Below, piece after piece: positions 49,990 through 63,070 of a DNA stretch of 64,000 nucleotides (its first letter is position 1; each line of letters opens with the position of its first letter). The DNA comes from Sanderia malayensis (Eukaryota > Cnidaria > Scyphozoa > Semaeostomeae > Pelagiidae). The stretch spans positions 5,766,001 through 5,830,000 of the forward strand of contig RQOL01000876.1 in the NCBI GenBank assembly GCA_013076295.1, given 5' to 3'. The notes under the pieces are model-generated. The model did not search any database and was not told the origin of the DNA. It saw nothing but the letters and a program-made list of their open reading frames with translations. The translations under genes were made by a program, and so were the position numbers.

Positions 49990-50704
49990 GTGAGTATAAC
50001 GAACTAAAATTCCGGTCCCTTGGGCTCTGGGAAGTAAATCCTACTGTAAATACTCCCTGTATAACGAACCCTGCATATAACGAACTTTCGTTATTGCAAA
50101 CCCAACTTCCGATCCCCTGACCACAATACCCTCGATATAACGAATTTTTGAGAAAACCTCGAGTAAATACGGTAATAGAGGAAGAAATTGTGCAACCACT
50201 AACGAATGGTGAAATTTTTCAAGCTCTGGGTGTGCTTCAAACATCGAGCCTTTTTGTGCGGAAATAGGGGACGAAATGGGAAGAAGATAAAGTTCCTTTC
50301 GAAATTCTATGACGTAGCAATGAGAAACAAAAAGGAACAAAAACATATCACCGATTTTTTTAAGGGAACAGAAGAAAATAAAAGTAAACAAAATAGGAAT
50401 AGCAATGAAAAAATTGACATCAAGTGGTAATATCGACTTTGCTTTGTGGTGTTTCATTGTTAAACGTGTTTGAGCGTTTTTCCTGATGCAATCTATCAGA
50501 GCAATAACTGTTGTAATCCTCTAAACTGTTTTTGGAACAATATAGTGTGCCACCTAAGCGCGAATACTTGAGGGAGGGTCGAATAGACATTCTAGCCCAT
50601 TTGGGTTTGGAGTTCTTCATAAAAAATGTCCCTTACAACGAACTCCGGCTATTGCGAACTATTTTCTCGGTCCCTACAGAGTTCGTTATAGCGGGATTCC
50701 ACTG
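49990..50704. mobile_element. Degenerate Tigger/pogo-like element
   Basis: The right end ATAGCGGGATTCCACTG plus TA at 50705-50706 is the pogo-type TIR. The left part repeats the interior of the MITE at 35987 (ACGAACTAAAATTCCGGTCC) but lacks the terminal TIR, so this copy is 5'-truncated. Several extra TATAACGAAC motifs occur inside. Confidence 0.65.
50172..50267 (+). pseudogene. Relic of Tigger-like transposase C-terminus
   Basis: The frame encodes EEEIVQPLTNGEIFQALGVL and stops at TAG. Acid-rich residues followed by P-x-T-N-x-E-x-x-x-A-L are usual near the end of pogo/Tigger transposases. Another frame just downstream (about 50315-50385) carries KKEQKHITDFFK, also like the end of such proteins, suggesting a frameshift. 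Confidence 0.4.
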
Positions 50705-50941
50705 TACTTACATGGGACTTTCCTCCAAGGTATTCCATATAAACGGTATGTATACAACAGTGGATAGCTGTAGATAGCCGTGGCTTACAAAAAGTTTGGT
50801 TGGAAAGGTGGTAAGAATGAACAAATAATGCGCATGTGTATTAGGAAAAAAGATCCAACCTTGCATAAAAACACGGCATAAAATTTTAACATATTACGTT
50901 AATCAACAAAGACCCAACACGTAAAATATAAAATTACACAT

Positions 50942-53900
50942 CTACAGCCCAATAAAATACGATCGTCCGTTTGGATTGTGAATATTGCTGGATTGTTGTC
51001 CATTAACTAAACACCATTCGTACCAAATTTTTGTGCGCGAAATCTTCCTCCAAAAATGAATACTCACATCCGAGTTTTCATCTATGTACATTGGAGACTG
51101 GAATACGATAAAGCAGACAATTAATAAACTCAAAATAACAAATAGTACACACATACCAATTCATGAGTAATTATAGATATAATTTCAAGACCTAGAATAG
51201 ACAAGATGTTTACAGATTATTTACCCAGGTAAGTCAACTATAATTTAAGTCGAATTCCTTAAGGTGTCGAACATTTTCTGTCTCTCTTGACTATAAATTA
51301 CCATTGTTCTCATACAATACAATTGTAATTAATTACCTTGAGCGGAAAGAAGATAGGAAACCAGCTAAACATGCCTTCTGAATGCGTGTTGGGATGTATA
51401 CCTTCAAAAGAAAAATGATAACATTATCATACATCACGAAAGCTCATAAAACAATTCCAACTGTATTAAATCAATAATCTAGAAATATCAATTACCAAAG
51501 TGTTGCATCATAGACTAAGGAAAACACTTGGTCTCCCAATGAATGAATAGCAAGATAAACTAAAGTAAGGACTTACTGAGGTTGATATCCTTGTATAAAA
51601 CAGAGTCAAAGTAGCCAGCTACACCATGTATTACTGAAGCAGTATCAATATGAAAATGTACTTTGCAGTATCTGGAATTATCTGGTGGATCATCTAAAAA
51701 AACACACATCAGATTGAGAAAGTGGTAGAGAGATGGATATGAAATTTGAGCCAGCAACTTGAAATGTTTCACTTTCGACAAAGATGTAATCAAATTAGTA
51801 GAAAATACATCTTTGCTTTCGTGAGAAAGTATTAATTTTGCACGTACCATGAACCCATTTGCAATTTGTTCATCCAAACGGGGACGTCGGTGTGCAATTT
51901 CAATATAGTCAAAATTCGACTGGTAAAAGAGATCAGTATTGACAGCTTACCGTGGTTTGGGTGGACGAATGTAAAACAGCTTCGAGGCTGTGCAGCAATG
52001 TTGACATTTTGTAGCCTGACGACATAGGGGGTTTCAAAGCTCGTCTAAAAGGTAACAAATAACAAAGAATATATAATCAAACTCGATAGAACGAGCCTTG
52101 ACAAATCTCAAAATGTCAGGGGGACATTTCTTTTCTTTCGACAAGCTTCATATCATCAGACTATAAATATGCTTAACTTTAAGTGCAATTAATAATAACT
52201 GTGATACTTCACATGCCAACAGTTACAAATCATTAGTTGATATATCGTTCAAAGGTCAACAGACCTGTACCTCAGCAAACACATCTACACAGTTTCTGAT
52301 TGGGATCCTATAGCATGAAATGCTTGCTAACATACCTCATATGGTTTGCCAACTTCTTTACAAGCACTAACTTCAGCATAAAGCTTCATTGACATCATCG
52401 GTGCAATATAAGATGTGTAACTGCTTGGTATACTGATGCCGCCTGCTTTAAGAAACTTTTGTGCACCATCCAAACATTCTGGTGACAGCTCATTATCTCC
52501 GAACGAGCCAAGCAGTTCGCTGACAAGAATATCTGCCTGAAAAATTAAATAAAACGTTTAATGGAATACCAAGATATACCATCTCTACATACTACTAAGT
52601 TAACCAATAACGATAAACTACCGAGATTCTTTTAAATTAACTAAATAATTGAATTAAATATCTTAAAATATATTATAATAATCATTGTCAGAGAAAGATA
52701 AAATTACGAAAACTGCATATGTTTTTGCACATTATTTGATCAGCTTCAGAACTAATGAAATGTAATAATAACTGAAATAGAAGTTGGTAAAAAACCTTTT
52801 CTCCAGGTTCATAATCTCTCATGTCGGAAGATACGACAGTAACTGCACCATTCCATTCTTCCTCGTTTAAGGTTTCCAAGCTGCAAAAACAAAATTTTTA
52901 ACCAAACAAAAGTTAAAAATAATTCTCCTCTAAGAATGCGAAGACAAACTGATAATTACAAACATTTTTTTCCTAATAATAAGAATATCGAGGCTTAAAA
53001 TTTCCGAAAAAACGATGCAAATGAATGAAAATTTAGAAATAACATGGGTGAAATATCATAGATCGCAACAAATTAAATGATTCTCCTAAGAACACGCGTA
53101 GAGGGTCTATTTATGACTCACGTTACAATGGCATTGTGGTTCTTCTCTACTGCATACATTTTTACTTTGCGATTGGCTCTTTTGGCGGCTTGAAATGAGG
53201 CTCTAACAAGAGGACCTCGCCCTGCACCAACAACCATAATAACACTGCAAAAGAAATCGAAATTGGAATCCTAATCATGAATGCGAATTAACGTTCTACT
53301 GGGCTGAGGTTTATTAAAACATGTACTGTAATATACTCACACTATGACTTCGTCTTTTTTTGAATCAGGCACTATATCAAGCAAAGCGTGATAAACAGCC
53401 TAGAAAATAAAGTGCATCATTAAATACAAAGAGCATTTCCAAGCCAAGGCTCAAAAAGAGTTATATTTGCTATTGAACAAATACACTTAGGTATTAAAAG
53501 TATTCGAACGCCTGATGAAAAATGGCGTCTAGAAGTGGCCCTAGGCCTGAGCAAGAAAATCTACATAACAATATAAAAATACCAAACGGGTTTCCATAGC
53601 GAATTTCTTTAGCAGAAATATACTCAAAACTTCATACATTTTCAAAACGAAAACATAATTTAAACTATATCATATTGTTTTACAAAAATATTAAAAGAAA
53701 ACTGCGAAGAGGTCCCTTAAAAAATTTTCACAAAAATTTATCGAAGTGGCGTAATTAAAACGCCAAGAATTATAATTTCTTTCACTCAAAGCCACGCAAA
53801 TTCTCTCTCATTCAAAAGAGAATGTTTTAAAATTTTGAAAAAATATAAGAATTTTTCATGTAACTGTCTTGACCTTTTAGAATTCAAGGTTTAAGTCTTT

Positions 53901-56900
53901 ATTTATCATTTTAGGAATGTGATTCGACCAAACCTATTTTTCCGTAATTTTTTTTTCAGCGTAAAAAAGAAGGTTAAGCGCCATAACAAAAAATCCGACA
54001 TGGATATTCCTATAATTTGTTTCCAATACTACAATTTGATATAACTTTCAAGCGCTTAATATTTTCTGAAGTGAACGAAAATTTTATTTTTTAAAACCCA
54101 ATTTGAAATTTGAAAAACAAAACATGTGCTTCTCGAGTTGTAAACAAAGACAAACCTTGAATTCTAAAAGGTCAAGACAGTTACCGTAAATCCTCGAATT
54201 AGCCCCCTGGGGGCTTATTTTTTTGACATTTTCAAGGGGGGCTTATTCGAGGGGGGGGGCTTATAAAACTATCTGAAATATGGCACAAAAATTGACGTTG
54301 TTACTGGGAAAATAAACGGGAAATTGGCTTAGTTGTTCCAGCAAAGTATTTTGCCTACACAGATAAACAGAAGAATGCCCAGATATTGGTGAAAAAAAGG
54401 TCAGAAAAACAAAATTTTCTCGAATTCGCTGTACGCAAACATCAGCATGTTTGGGGTGGGGGCTTATTCGAGGGGGGCTTATTAACAATTTGTTGTTCTA
54501 GGGTGGGGGTTTATTCGAGGGGCGGGGGGGGCAATCCGAGGATTTACGGTATATGAAAATTTTTTATATTTTTTCAAAATTTTAAAACATTCTCTTTTAA
54601 ATGAGAGAGAATTTGCGCGGCTTTGAGTGAAAAAATTATAATTCTTGGCGTTTTAATTACGCCACTTTGATAAATTTTTGTGAACATTTTTAAGGGACCT
54701 CTTAGCGGTTTTCTTTTAATATTTTTGTAAAACAATACGATATAGTTTAAATTATGATTTCATTTGAAATTTTGTGAAATTTTGAGTATATTTCTGCTAA
54801 AGAAATTCGCTATTGAAACCCGTTTGGTATTTATATATTGTTATGTAAATTTTCTTGCTCAGGCCCTAGGGCCACTTCTAGACGCCATTTTTCATCAGGC
54901 GTTCGAATACACGTTTTTTTTATAAGAAACCTGGCTCAAGGCCTAGTAGTAAAAGTTTCTTAATTTTTAGCCACATTTTAGTTCTAAAAGTTTCTTAAAA
55001 GTTTCTTAATTTAATGAAAAAAGTTGCAGTGAAAAGGAGGAAAAAAGCATGGATGTAGCAAAATATTAGTATTATAACAAAGAAAAATCGTCAATGCGAA
55101 AAATCATCATGTGGAGCCGACAATGTTATGCTTAGCACATAAAACACATTTACTGTAGTTGATATTTGCTGAATCCGTAAAGGAAAAACGTGTTTCCGAA
55201 ATTTCTAATGTTTCTTAAACATTTCCTTGTAGTTCTAAAAGTTTCTTAAATTTTAGGGCGTCTAGATCTAGGTTTCTTATAAACCGGTTTCTTATAAAAA
55301 AAACGTGTACTTTTAATACCTAAGTGTACCTATTTAACCCAAGTCATTTAAATGAATGTTTTAATACAAATGTTTTCTTACTTGATCTGACGATACTAAA
55401 AGTTAAGTAAAGGTAATGTTAATGCGAGGACAGAAATTAATACGAGCAATAGAGCAAGTACTGACCTTTTCATATTGTGAATACTTCACAGGGTCTTTTT
55501 CAAAAACCTCGTAAGTTTGAGACTCTAAATTGTCCATCAAAGGCTGCAATGGAGATTTAATTACATTTAACAACATGAGTAAAATTGGAGTTGATAGAGC
55601 TAATCACTTAAAATACTTTCCTGTAAAAACAGATAAAATGAACGTGGCAGGAAATAGATTTTCATTCACGTTATGAATGTTAATTCAGCATGTTTAATAA
55701 ATCTATCTTGCAATTTTCTACACTCATGGCAACATTGGCATGCAATTTCACTAATCGAAAGTTGATTTCCTAAAAGATGAAATAACATTTTATAAAGGTG
55801 ACTACCTGCAATGGACTTTGCAGATAATCTTCGTATCCTTTGGCAAACTGTGACACAGGATCTAACATAGGCTGGTTCTAGAATGCAAAAGTCGACAGTT
55901 CTAGAATGCAAAAAAAGCCAAGGAGACAGAATCTAAGAGCTGCAAGCAAGATAAACAGTTAATGACTTGCATGGAATATAGTAAAGGAGCTACAAGAAAT
56001 AAGGTTGATAAACTGCAAGGCACATAGTCTAGAGACTGTAAAACATCATGTTGATAAAAATATATGCATACACGGTATAGATTTAAAATGCTGCAAGGTT
56101 GATTGGTTAATTGTAAGGTAAAGATGCAAAAAGTTGCAATGCTGCAAAATGTAAAACGCAAGGTCGAAAAGCTTTGAGGAGAAAGGTTTTGATTATTACA
56201 AGACTAGTCATTTCAAATAATTAACATTAAAAGGACATGTAACCAAAACGGAAGAAAATACATCTTTGTTTTCCCATCAATATTAATTTAGCATGTATCA
56301 TGAATCCATTTGCAATTTGCTATACACATGGGGAAGCCAGAGTGCCGTTTATGGAAAAAGTATCGAGTCATTATGGAAGAATTTAGTTAATACAAACAAT
56401 AACTAAGAATTATTTCCAATTTACCACGTAGAGATGATCAAGATATTGGTAGTAACAGCTGATACCCTGGAAAAATAAGAATATCACATTGTAAAATTGG
56501 CTCAAAACTTGTTGTAAAGCTGTCAATTAGGCTGTACACAATTACAATACCTTAGATTCAGGTGAGCCGGATATAATAAACTGGACATTCAACTACAATA
56601 AACAAAATTGATTAATAACACAAACTTATGCAGAGAAATTTCACAAAGAATAAAATAGCAGATATATACAGGGTGGCCCAGAAAAAAGTAACCCCCCTAA
56701 CAAAATAATTCGTAAAAAATATTTCTGAAGTAGCAATTTCATGAAGTTCATACTTCCAGTTATTCCACTTAAGTGCGATATTTTGTGTAAATATTGTGCT
56801 GGAAGAGTTTATTATCTCTGAGTAAATGTACTCTCAAACTTAAGCATCCAAAAACACACTGTTTGGAAACATGTAACTTTATATTGGCACAACAAAACAC

Positions 56901-59900
56901 GAAAAACTCGAACAACAACTCATTCTATCAGTCACATAAGATGTTGCAAAATGTCAGTCTGATAAGATTCTTTTTCTTCCCCATCCTTTTTCTATTCTTA
57001 AATTCTTTATAAGATGCTTATCTTCTGTTGATATTGCAGGCAGTTTCGTTTACGTTAATTTTTATTTTGCTTGCTCGCTGACGTGATGAAATTTTAATTT
57101 CCCGCCAAAACAGCGGGTTTTTGTATGGCACGAATTTATTAACGCCTCGCCTCATTGTGCCTAGATGGAAGCTCTAAACGTTAAGATATTTCTACACGTT
57201 AATACACTTGAATTTAATATCATCTGGTATAAACTTGATTGAATTCATTTTTGAGAAAAAATATCTATAAATTATTTTGTTTGGGGGGTTACTTTTTTCT
57301 GGGCCACCCTGTATAACATTAGATTCAAAGCAAGTACCTTGAACAGCCTACCAACAAATTCCTGTACTTGTTTTGGCAACACAGGGTAGCCTGAAATGGT
57401 TTAACGTAAATATTATATTACAAGCCACCAAATTTTGAAATACTCACTTCATAGAATACCAAGGGAAGTTTTTAATAGAACCTACCCTTTTTATTTGGTA
57501 AGAAAACCTTTGTCGGAATAGAAACAGCTTTTAATGGTTCAGCAAACCATCTATCTAGCACTCTTTTGTCGGGAAGTTTTCGTGAGTTCAATTCCAAGAC
57601 TAAGTAAAAAAAAACTCAATTAAAAATTTAACATTTCTCTTTAATTTTCATGTGTCATTTACTTACGTACATAGAAGACTCACCAACGCCAATTTTTCTG
57701 TTATGATCACAAAGAAGCCGCAACTGATTCCACCTTACAGGAAATAAAATGGAAACATCACAACAACAAAATGAACCTCACTCAACTATAATTCGAGTTG
57801 AATTCATTGACATATGATAGTGTCTGATAATCCATTCATAATAGTTTGCTGGATGGAAAATACTTTGAGTATGACAATACCTCAAGCATTTATTTCTCTT
57901 GAAGAGCCTTAATGTATCTCAAATACCCTGAAACAAAACTTTCTTACCACTGCCAAGAATCAAATTCTTTAGTGTTATCACAATGAGTTTCTTCATCCTG
58001 TAATTAAAAATTTTAATTTACGTGTTTAAAGCCAATTTTTACCAAATACACTGTCAAGCCAAGAACAATTTCATGAAAAAATACATAAGATTGTAATATT
58101 CACCAGGTTTTGTATTATTGAAAAATCTCTTTGATTTTCATGACACTCGATGGCAACTTGAACCCATATCTATAAAAAATAAAATGCAAATCAGAAGAGT
58201 AGACAATTATTTTGCTTTGAAAAGTGCTTTATTATCTTTCATTAACAAACCTGCTGTAAATGACTGCCTAAAAGTGTGGCATTCAAAACTTGGGCAAGTT
58301 GAAAATTGTCTGCTTGCTTTAACTTCACAAGAACAGCAGGCAAGCATAGATGGCAAGCATAAGATAGTTCTTGCTGTATAGCCTAGAAAAAAGAGTGCAC
58401 TTTAGCATCATGTTTGCAACGTGTGTACTTTATATTGACTTCACCTACCAAATTTCCTCTAATTAGCATCTTGGTGCCCAGAGCTGTTAACAGAGGTTTT
58501 TCATTTTTACTGTGGAGCGAAGACAACAGCATAGAAGCATATGGATCAATATTTTGATAATGTGGATAAACAACAAAAATTTAAAAATTAATCAGAATGT
58601 GATATCAACAGGAAACTTAATTCCTGAAGAAGATAAAGATGAAATCAATTTCTAACAGTAACTTGATAAGATTGTTGTTTTGTTCTTAAAACAACTTAAA
58701 GGACTTATGCAGCCTAAAATGAGAGAGTCTTTTCCTGAAAAGTATAGACTTCAACAAGCTTATCAACATGCTGCAGATAGAATAAAAAATGCAGTTTTTG
58801 AGTTATTCATTGTCAAAATAAAATTGGGAATTTAGACAAATTTTGTTGAAGAAATAAACACGCTTTTGACGTAAAAATGATGTGCAATCTCAGACACCTT
58901 TGCATACCACAGCTAGCAAAAACAAGCCGGCTTGACTGAACGTTGTCAATCAATAGTTCTACATATAACCTAAAGTATGGAAACAAATACCAATAAAGTG
59001 TATTAAAAGGACATTTCATGGTCGATTATGTATTGTAGGGGAAACCAACAGCGCGAGTTGCACGAACACTAAATTCATCTCTCTCCATATGTCCCATAAC
59101 TCTTCTAAAGACCTTGATCGTAACAGAACACAAAAGAGTACCATGAACAAAACTCATATGATTCCATGAGATGTTCTTAGCCAGCCAGACACTGTTTCCA
59201 CGGGCAAGGCAGCCCTTGCTCAGAAAACAATGGTTGACCACGATTTTAGCCACTTGTGAGAGAGTTTAAATCGGTGTGACCTAAGTTGAGTTATTAAAAA
59301 ACTGTAAAAAATGATTTGCGTGTCATCAAACTGACGTCATAGCTCCTCAACAGACCTGGGTGTGTTTGAGCTTGAAATATACTTATACTTGTCAGAAAAC
59401 ACTCACAATAGGTTCATAGTGATACTCGGATCTTTTTCTTTCCATTGCCGTAAAAAATCAACATGTAATTTTAGGCTGCATAAGACTTTTAAACATTAAA
59501 TTTCAAGATGAATCTCGAAATAAGCCCCACCCTTCAGGTGCTCACCCAATTTTCAAAATATTTTATAAGCTCCCAGGCACTTATTAGAGGAAATACTATA
59601 AATTTGAGCCTAATTCCTATTGATAAGAACCATATATTAAAAAAGTAAGAAAAGTTGTGGGTACATAAAAAAGGAGTTCTGAAATTTTGCAGAACAACAC
59701 AGAAAAAAATTTAAAACCTATCATTTAAATAGTCAATAAAACAAAAAGGTAAACTGGTGCAGAAGTTAAGATATTGAGCTCACTTTGAGTGAATTCTTTT
59801 GTACTCTCTCATTGGGGGACTCAAGATTTATCCAAGAAGATATTTTGCCAACCACAAGACTACTCCAATCTAAGAATGAAATTATCTTAATGTCACAAAT

Positions 59901-62134
59901 TAAGAATTGAAAAAAATTCAGAAAATAGAAAACTCATTGATAATAAATGTGAGTTTGAACTAATTTACTTAGTCACTGTTGGTTTCAAAATATGCCCTTC
60001 GTGACATAACATATTAGTAGAGGAAGAAGGCTAGAAGTTACTCAAGGTACTCAATGCTGTAAATGCCGTCATGACCCAGTCCCTAATGTAGGTAAAAACG
60101 TGCCCTTTGCACAACACATATTTTTTCTATCAGAAAACTCATTGCATAGAAATACTTCAATACCTGATCCTGGAAGAAGTAAATCAGATCTGGTGAATGC
60201 ACCAGGTCTTGTAGGTGCATCTTTATCGTATTCTCTTTTAAATCTTGGATGTGAAATTGGGGCACAGATGAAATCAAATCTATAGTAAAATCAAAAGAAA
60301 AGGTAATTCAATATGTACACAATGGTATAGAATTAGCTACCATGAAGCCCTCTCTATATATTAAACCCATAAGAGTTTTAGAAATTGTGAATGATGATGA
60401 AATTGTAATTTTTGTACATTGCATATGTAAAGGGTCCCTCCTATCATGTATGGAAGGTATGGCTCTTTTCACTGAAATCTCAGGTGTGCGCAAGAAAAAC
60501 CTTGGTGTGCCGTGTGCACACCAGAAAATGGTCATTACATTGCTTTTTAATTTGCTGAATAACTGCACACTCTGAATGACCACACCCTTTTCTTTGCGTG
60601 CAGTTATTTTTGGAAAAAAAAATATCGGTTGTGCAAGTGACATATTTTCATGCTGGCCTCCAGGAGCACACATTAGGGGGTTATGGGGGGTGTGACATTC
60701 CCCAGTATTTTCTGAGTCTGTCCGAAATTGATATGCTGTATTTCTTTTGGGTGGGCACTTAAGAGGGGAGCGCTTATTTCACAGTCCTAAATTTTAAAAT
60801 CAAACAACCTCAAAAACAAAAGAATAATCTTATATAGTTCCGAATGTTATTCAATATTGATATCATCATCTTCTTCATTGATTCAGTTTTCTGGATTGTC
60901 GTAAATATTGGATTCATTGATTACAAATAGATCAACTTCAACTACTGATCTTGACTGCATTGCATTTTCCAAACGCTCAAGACCCGATAAAAGTGTTTTG
61001 CTGGCCTTAAAGAGTTAATGATTAAGGCATCTAAGGCATCTAAGGCATCATGGCATTAAGGCATCTAATTAGCAGCTGCCCTCTTTTAACCACCCTGGGC
61101 AGTTAAAAGAGGGCGGGTGCTAATTAGAGGAAATACAGCATTTAAAAAAATCGGTCCCTGAGCATACTAAAAGGCCCCATCATTTAGTACAATGCAATAG
61201 AAATGGGTAGAAATAAAAAAATCAGTCCATTAACACCCACTTACTTACTGTTTTAAAGAATTACCCCAAGTTGGTCCCAAAAACATTTCAATGAATGTCG
61301 GTCCAACTAATGCTCACACCCCCACCCAAATGTGCTTAATGTGCACCCTTACTGGCCTCCTATAGAAAAATTGTAAATTTATACCTGTGGTTATTAATGA
61401 GCCGGACTGCAGAGTATGGCAATTTAAGACGAGAGCTCCGATGTGAACGAACAAAACTCCTGGTGTGTTGGTGTGCACAACCAAAAATTTCGGTGTGCAC
61501 AGAAAAATTTTCCTTATGTGAAGGAGCAGTGAAATCATTTTTGTCAGGGCCTGGACTAACAATAATTTTGAAAAGCATTATTTTAATGAAATGTACTTAT
61601 AATTGATTTAACAATTATTTTATTTTCTAAAGAATCACTGTGATAAATTGTACAGGGCCACGCCCTGTCCCACCCACATAACTTGCCACACCCTAATCTG
61701 CCTGGTGTGCAGTTGCTTTCAGAAAAATATCTCCCGTGGCACATGCCATACTCTGCCTGCAGTCTGGTTGTTAATGAGGGTTAGGGTATTTTTATTGCTA
61801 GGATTCAGCCGCCAGGTAGCCTTCCCTAATCTCTTCTCCCATGAATTATTGTTGCGGAACAGGCGGGTCTGGGTTGGCTGGGCGTGGGACCAGGCCAGCT
61901 CAGCACTCAACTCAGGACAGACAGATGTGACCTGACCTTGACAGAGAGAGAGCCTATATATGTGCATCATGTAATTGAATTGCCACATTGAATTTCATTG
62001 GCATTTATAGTCATCTTAAATTACCACAATTAAACTTACCCAGCTTGTGACGAGGATTGCAGCGCTGCTCTGATGTCTGGCAAACAGAAAAAGTCTCTAG
62101 CACATGACACGTGCGGCCCCGTTCCAGTGGCCAT
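50942..62134 (-). CDS. PRMT5: Protein arginine methyltransferase 5
   Basis: Twenty-one coding exons, 631 aa (human 637), 5' to 3': 62040-62134, 60164-60279, 59784-59869, 58251-58382, 58104-58169, 57948-57997, 57684-57733, 57486-57599, 57338-57390, 56551-56592, 56425-56466, 55806-55877, 55466-55543, 53341-53399, 53122-53244, 52796-52880, 52336-52536, 51951-52044, 51577-51693, 51337-51401, 50942-51097. Type II enzyme that, with MEP50/WDR77, makes symmetric dimethylarginine on histones and Sm proteins. The TIM-barrel domain comes first ([26 protein letters not shown]). The Rossmann core has VVGAGRGP (356-363) and the double-Glu loop [15 protein letters not shown] with Glu428 and Glu437. YEVFEKD keeps the Phe that sets symmetric product specificity. 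It ends GRSYFIGL. The start is supported by MATGTG...FCLPDI aligning to the family N-terminus. Confidence 0.97.
54184..54549. repeat. MITE, TIR CCGTAAATCCTCGAATTAGC, nested
   Basis: Second copy of the family at 22437-22901; 366 bp, flanked by TA at 54182-54183 and 54550-54551. It interrupts the inner arm of the foldback element. Confidence 0.8.
54910..55307. repeat. MITE, TIR CACGTTTTTTTTATAAGAAA, nested
   Basis: 398 bp, flanked by TA at 54908-54909 and 55308-55309, inserted in the outer right arm of the foldback element. The interior carries several AAAAGTTTCTTAA repeats. Related copies: 4004-4140, 28570-28954, 30190-30632 and 38754-39537. Confidence 0.8.
56669..57311. repeat. Mariner-like MITE, TIR CAGGGTGGCCCAGAAAAAAG
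   Basis: Inverted ends of about 60 bp (CAGGGTGGCCCAGAAAAAAG, then AACAAAATAATT) and flanking TA on both sides; 643 bp. It lies in the PRMT5 intron between coding exons 9 and 10. No transposase frame was seen. Confidence 0.75.
60280..62039. other. PRMT5 intron 1
   Basis: About 1.8 kb between coding exons 1 and 2. Apart from the inverted-repeat element there are scattered GGTGTGCACA-type repeats around 60480-60540 and 61450-61500. Open frames here look like chance readings of repeats. Confidence 0.4.
60733..61141. repeat. Inverted-repeat element in PRMT5 intron 1
   Basis: ATGCTGTATTTC at the left and GAAATACAGCAT at the right. The interior holds an AAGGCATCT tandem array (about 61023-61066) and a hairpin CCTCTTTTAAC...GTTAAAAGAGG. 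A related fragment (CTTATTAGAGGAAATAC) occurs near 59580. No target duplication was confirmed. Confidence 0.4.
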
Positions 62135-62825
62135 TTTGTCTGTTTGCAAAAAGAAAAAGATGCGTGCGCAAGAGGAGAGGAGATGATATAATAAAGGTGG
62201 GCATGGGCAATACCTGCGTTTGCAAAATTTTGGCCTTGTGATCCAACATCGTCAAGTTTCAAGTTTATTCATTTCTCAACAAAATCAATTAATTACAACA
62301 TAAGATGCTACATTAATTAATGCTAATACAATTCAATACTAATATTTAACATGGTCAATTACAGAAAATAGATTTGTTGAGGAGGACAGATGGAAAGAGC
62401 TCGTTTGAGCTCGTCACAACTGGACTGGCGCATTTTGCCTTTAAAACATGAAATTTTCGAATGACTGCTTGTCAGTTTCAGAGATATATCATCCAGCAAA
62501 CCCAGGGTCGTGATTATTTAAAACATTTGCATCATAATCTGAGAGAGGGAACGCTTCATCTATATTAGTAGTTTGTTTTTTCGTTGATTGGCCATGGTCT
62601 TCCATTTTCTTTCACCCATATGTCACCCCCTACCTTGTCTCTGTGAGTTATGTACAGTGGCTTAATGGACATAGGCTGGGGCTAGAGCAACTTCTAAGGG
62701 CCCTCAAGCAAAATATTTCCGAGGGCTGCGTTACGCCACTGATCATGCACCAGTTGAGATGAATCTGCAAGCCTTAAGTAAGCCTTTGAGTTGTTATGGC
62801 ATTTGCGAGCTTTGGATGAACATTT
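62135..62825. other. PRMT5 upstream flank
   Basis: About 0.7 kb between the PRMT5 ATG and the copia LTR. No coding exon was recognised. It presumably contains the PRMT5 5' UTR and promoter. Confidence 0.4.
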
Positions 62826-63070
62826 TGTTAAAATTATACTAGACAAACGACAGAAACCTTGTAGTTTCACAGAGCTTCCTATAAACACACGCTTATTCAA
62901 GTGAACTTCACAATCAACAGGACGGAAATCAGCTTGCCCACGAGGAGCTTATTATGCAAGTCACATGATCTATTTATAAGCAACTAAACCAATCATAACA
63001 AAGCATTATATATTCTAATTAACATAATTATGTAAATATTGTTTCAGCATAGGCTATCATATTTCCAACA
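62826..63070 (-). repeat. 3' LTR of copia element
   Basis: Read on the minus strand it begins TGTTGGAAATATG directly after a purine tract AAGTGGGAG and ends TTTTAACA, giving TGTT...AACA termini. It contains a TATA-like TTATAAATAG. Length about 245 bp. The 3' boundary is inferred from the terminal dinucleotides only. Confidence 0.6.

Larger units (their letters stand above)
49619..50941. other. Intergenic region between convergent genes
   Basis: Between the 3' ends of the ARM-TIR-SAM gene (+) and PRMT5 (-). Mostly occupied by a degenerate Tigger-like element. Confidence 0.5.
53484..55326. mobile_element. Foldback (palindromic) element with nested insertions
   Basis: Starts CACTTAGGTATTAAAAGTAT and ends with the inverse, flanked by TA at 53482-53483 and 55327-55328. 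The two arms match for several hundred bases (for example GGCGTCTAGAAGTGGCCCTA and its inverse). Removing the two inserted MITEs and their TA duplications leaves a palindrome of about 1.08 kb. It lies in the PRMT5 intron between exons 13 and 14. Confidence 0.85.

Noticed and set aside
50041..50457. 138-residue minus-strand open frame
   Set aside because: Antisense to the Tigger relic, whose plus strand shows the transposase-like residues.
59402..59445. Minus-strand ATG reading [13 protein letters not shown] followed by a GTGAGT donor
   Set aside because: It lies between PRMT5 exons 3 and 4, which join in frame and match the family without it. It has no homology to PRMT5.
60308..60673. 121-residue minus-strand open frame
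   Set aside because: Lies in PRMT5 intron 1 and overlaps a plus-strand frame. Its residues look like translated GGTGTGC repeats with no domain.
61648..61935. 95-residue plus-strand frame
   Set aside because: Within PRMT5 intron 1, overlaps an antisense frame of similar length, no motif.
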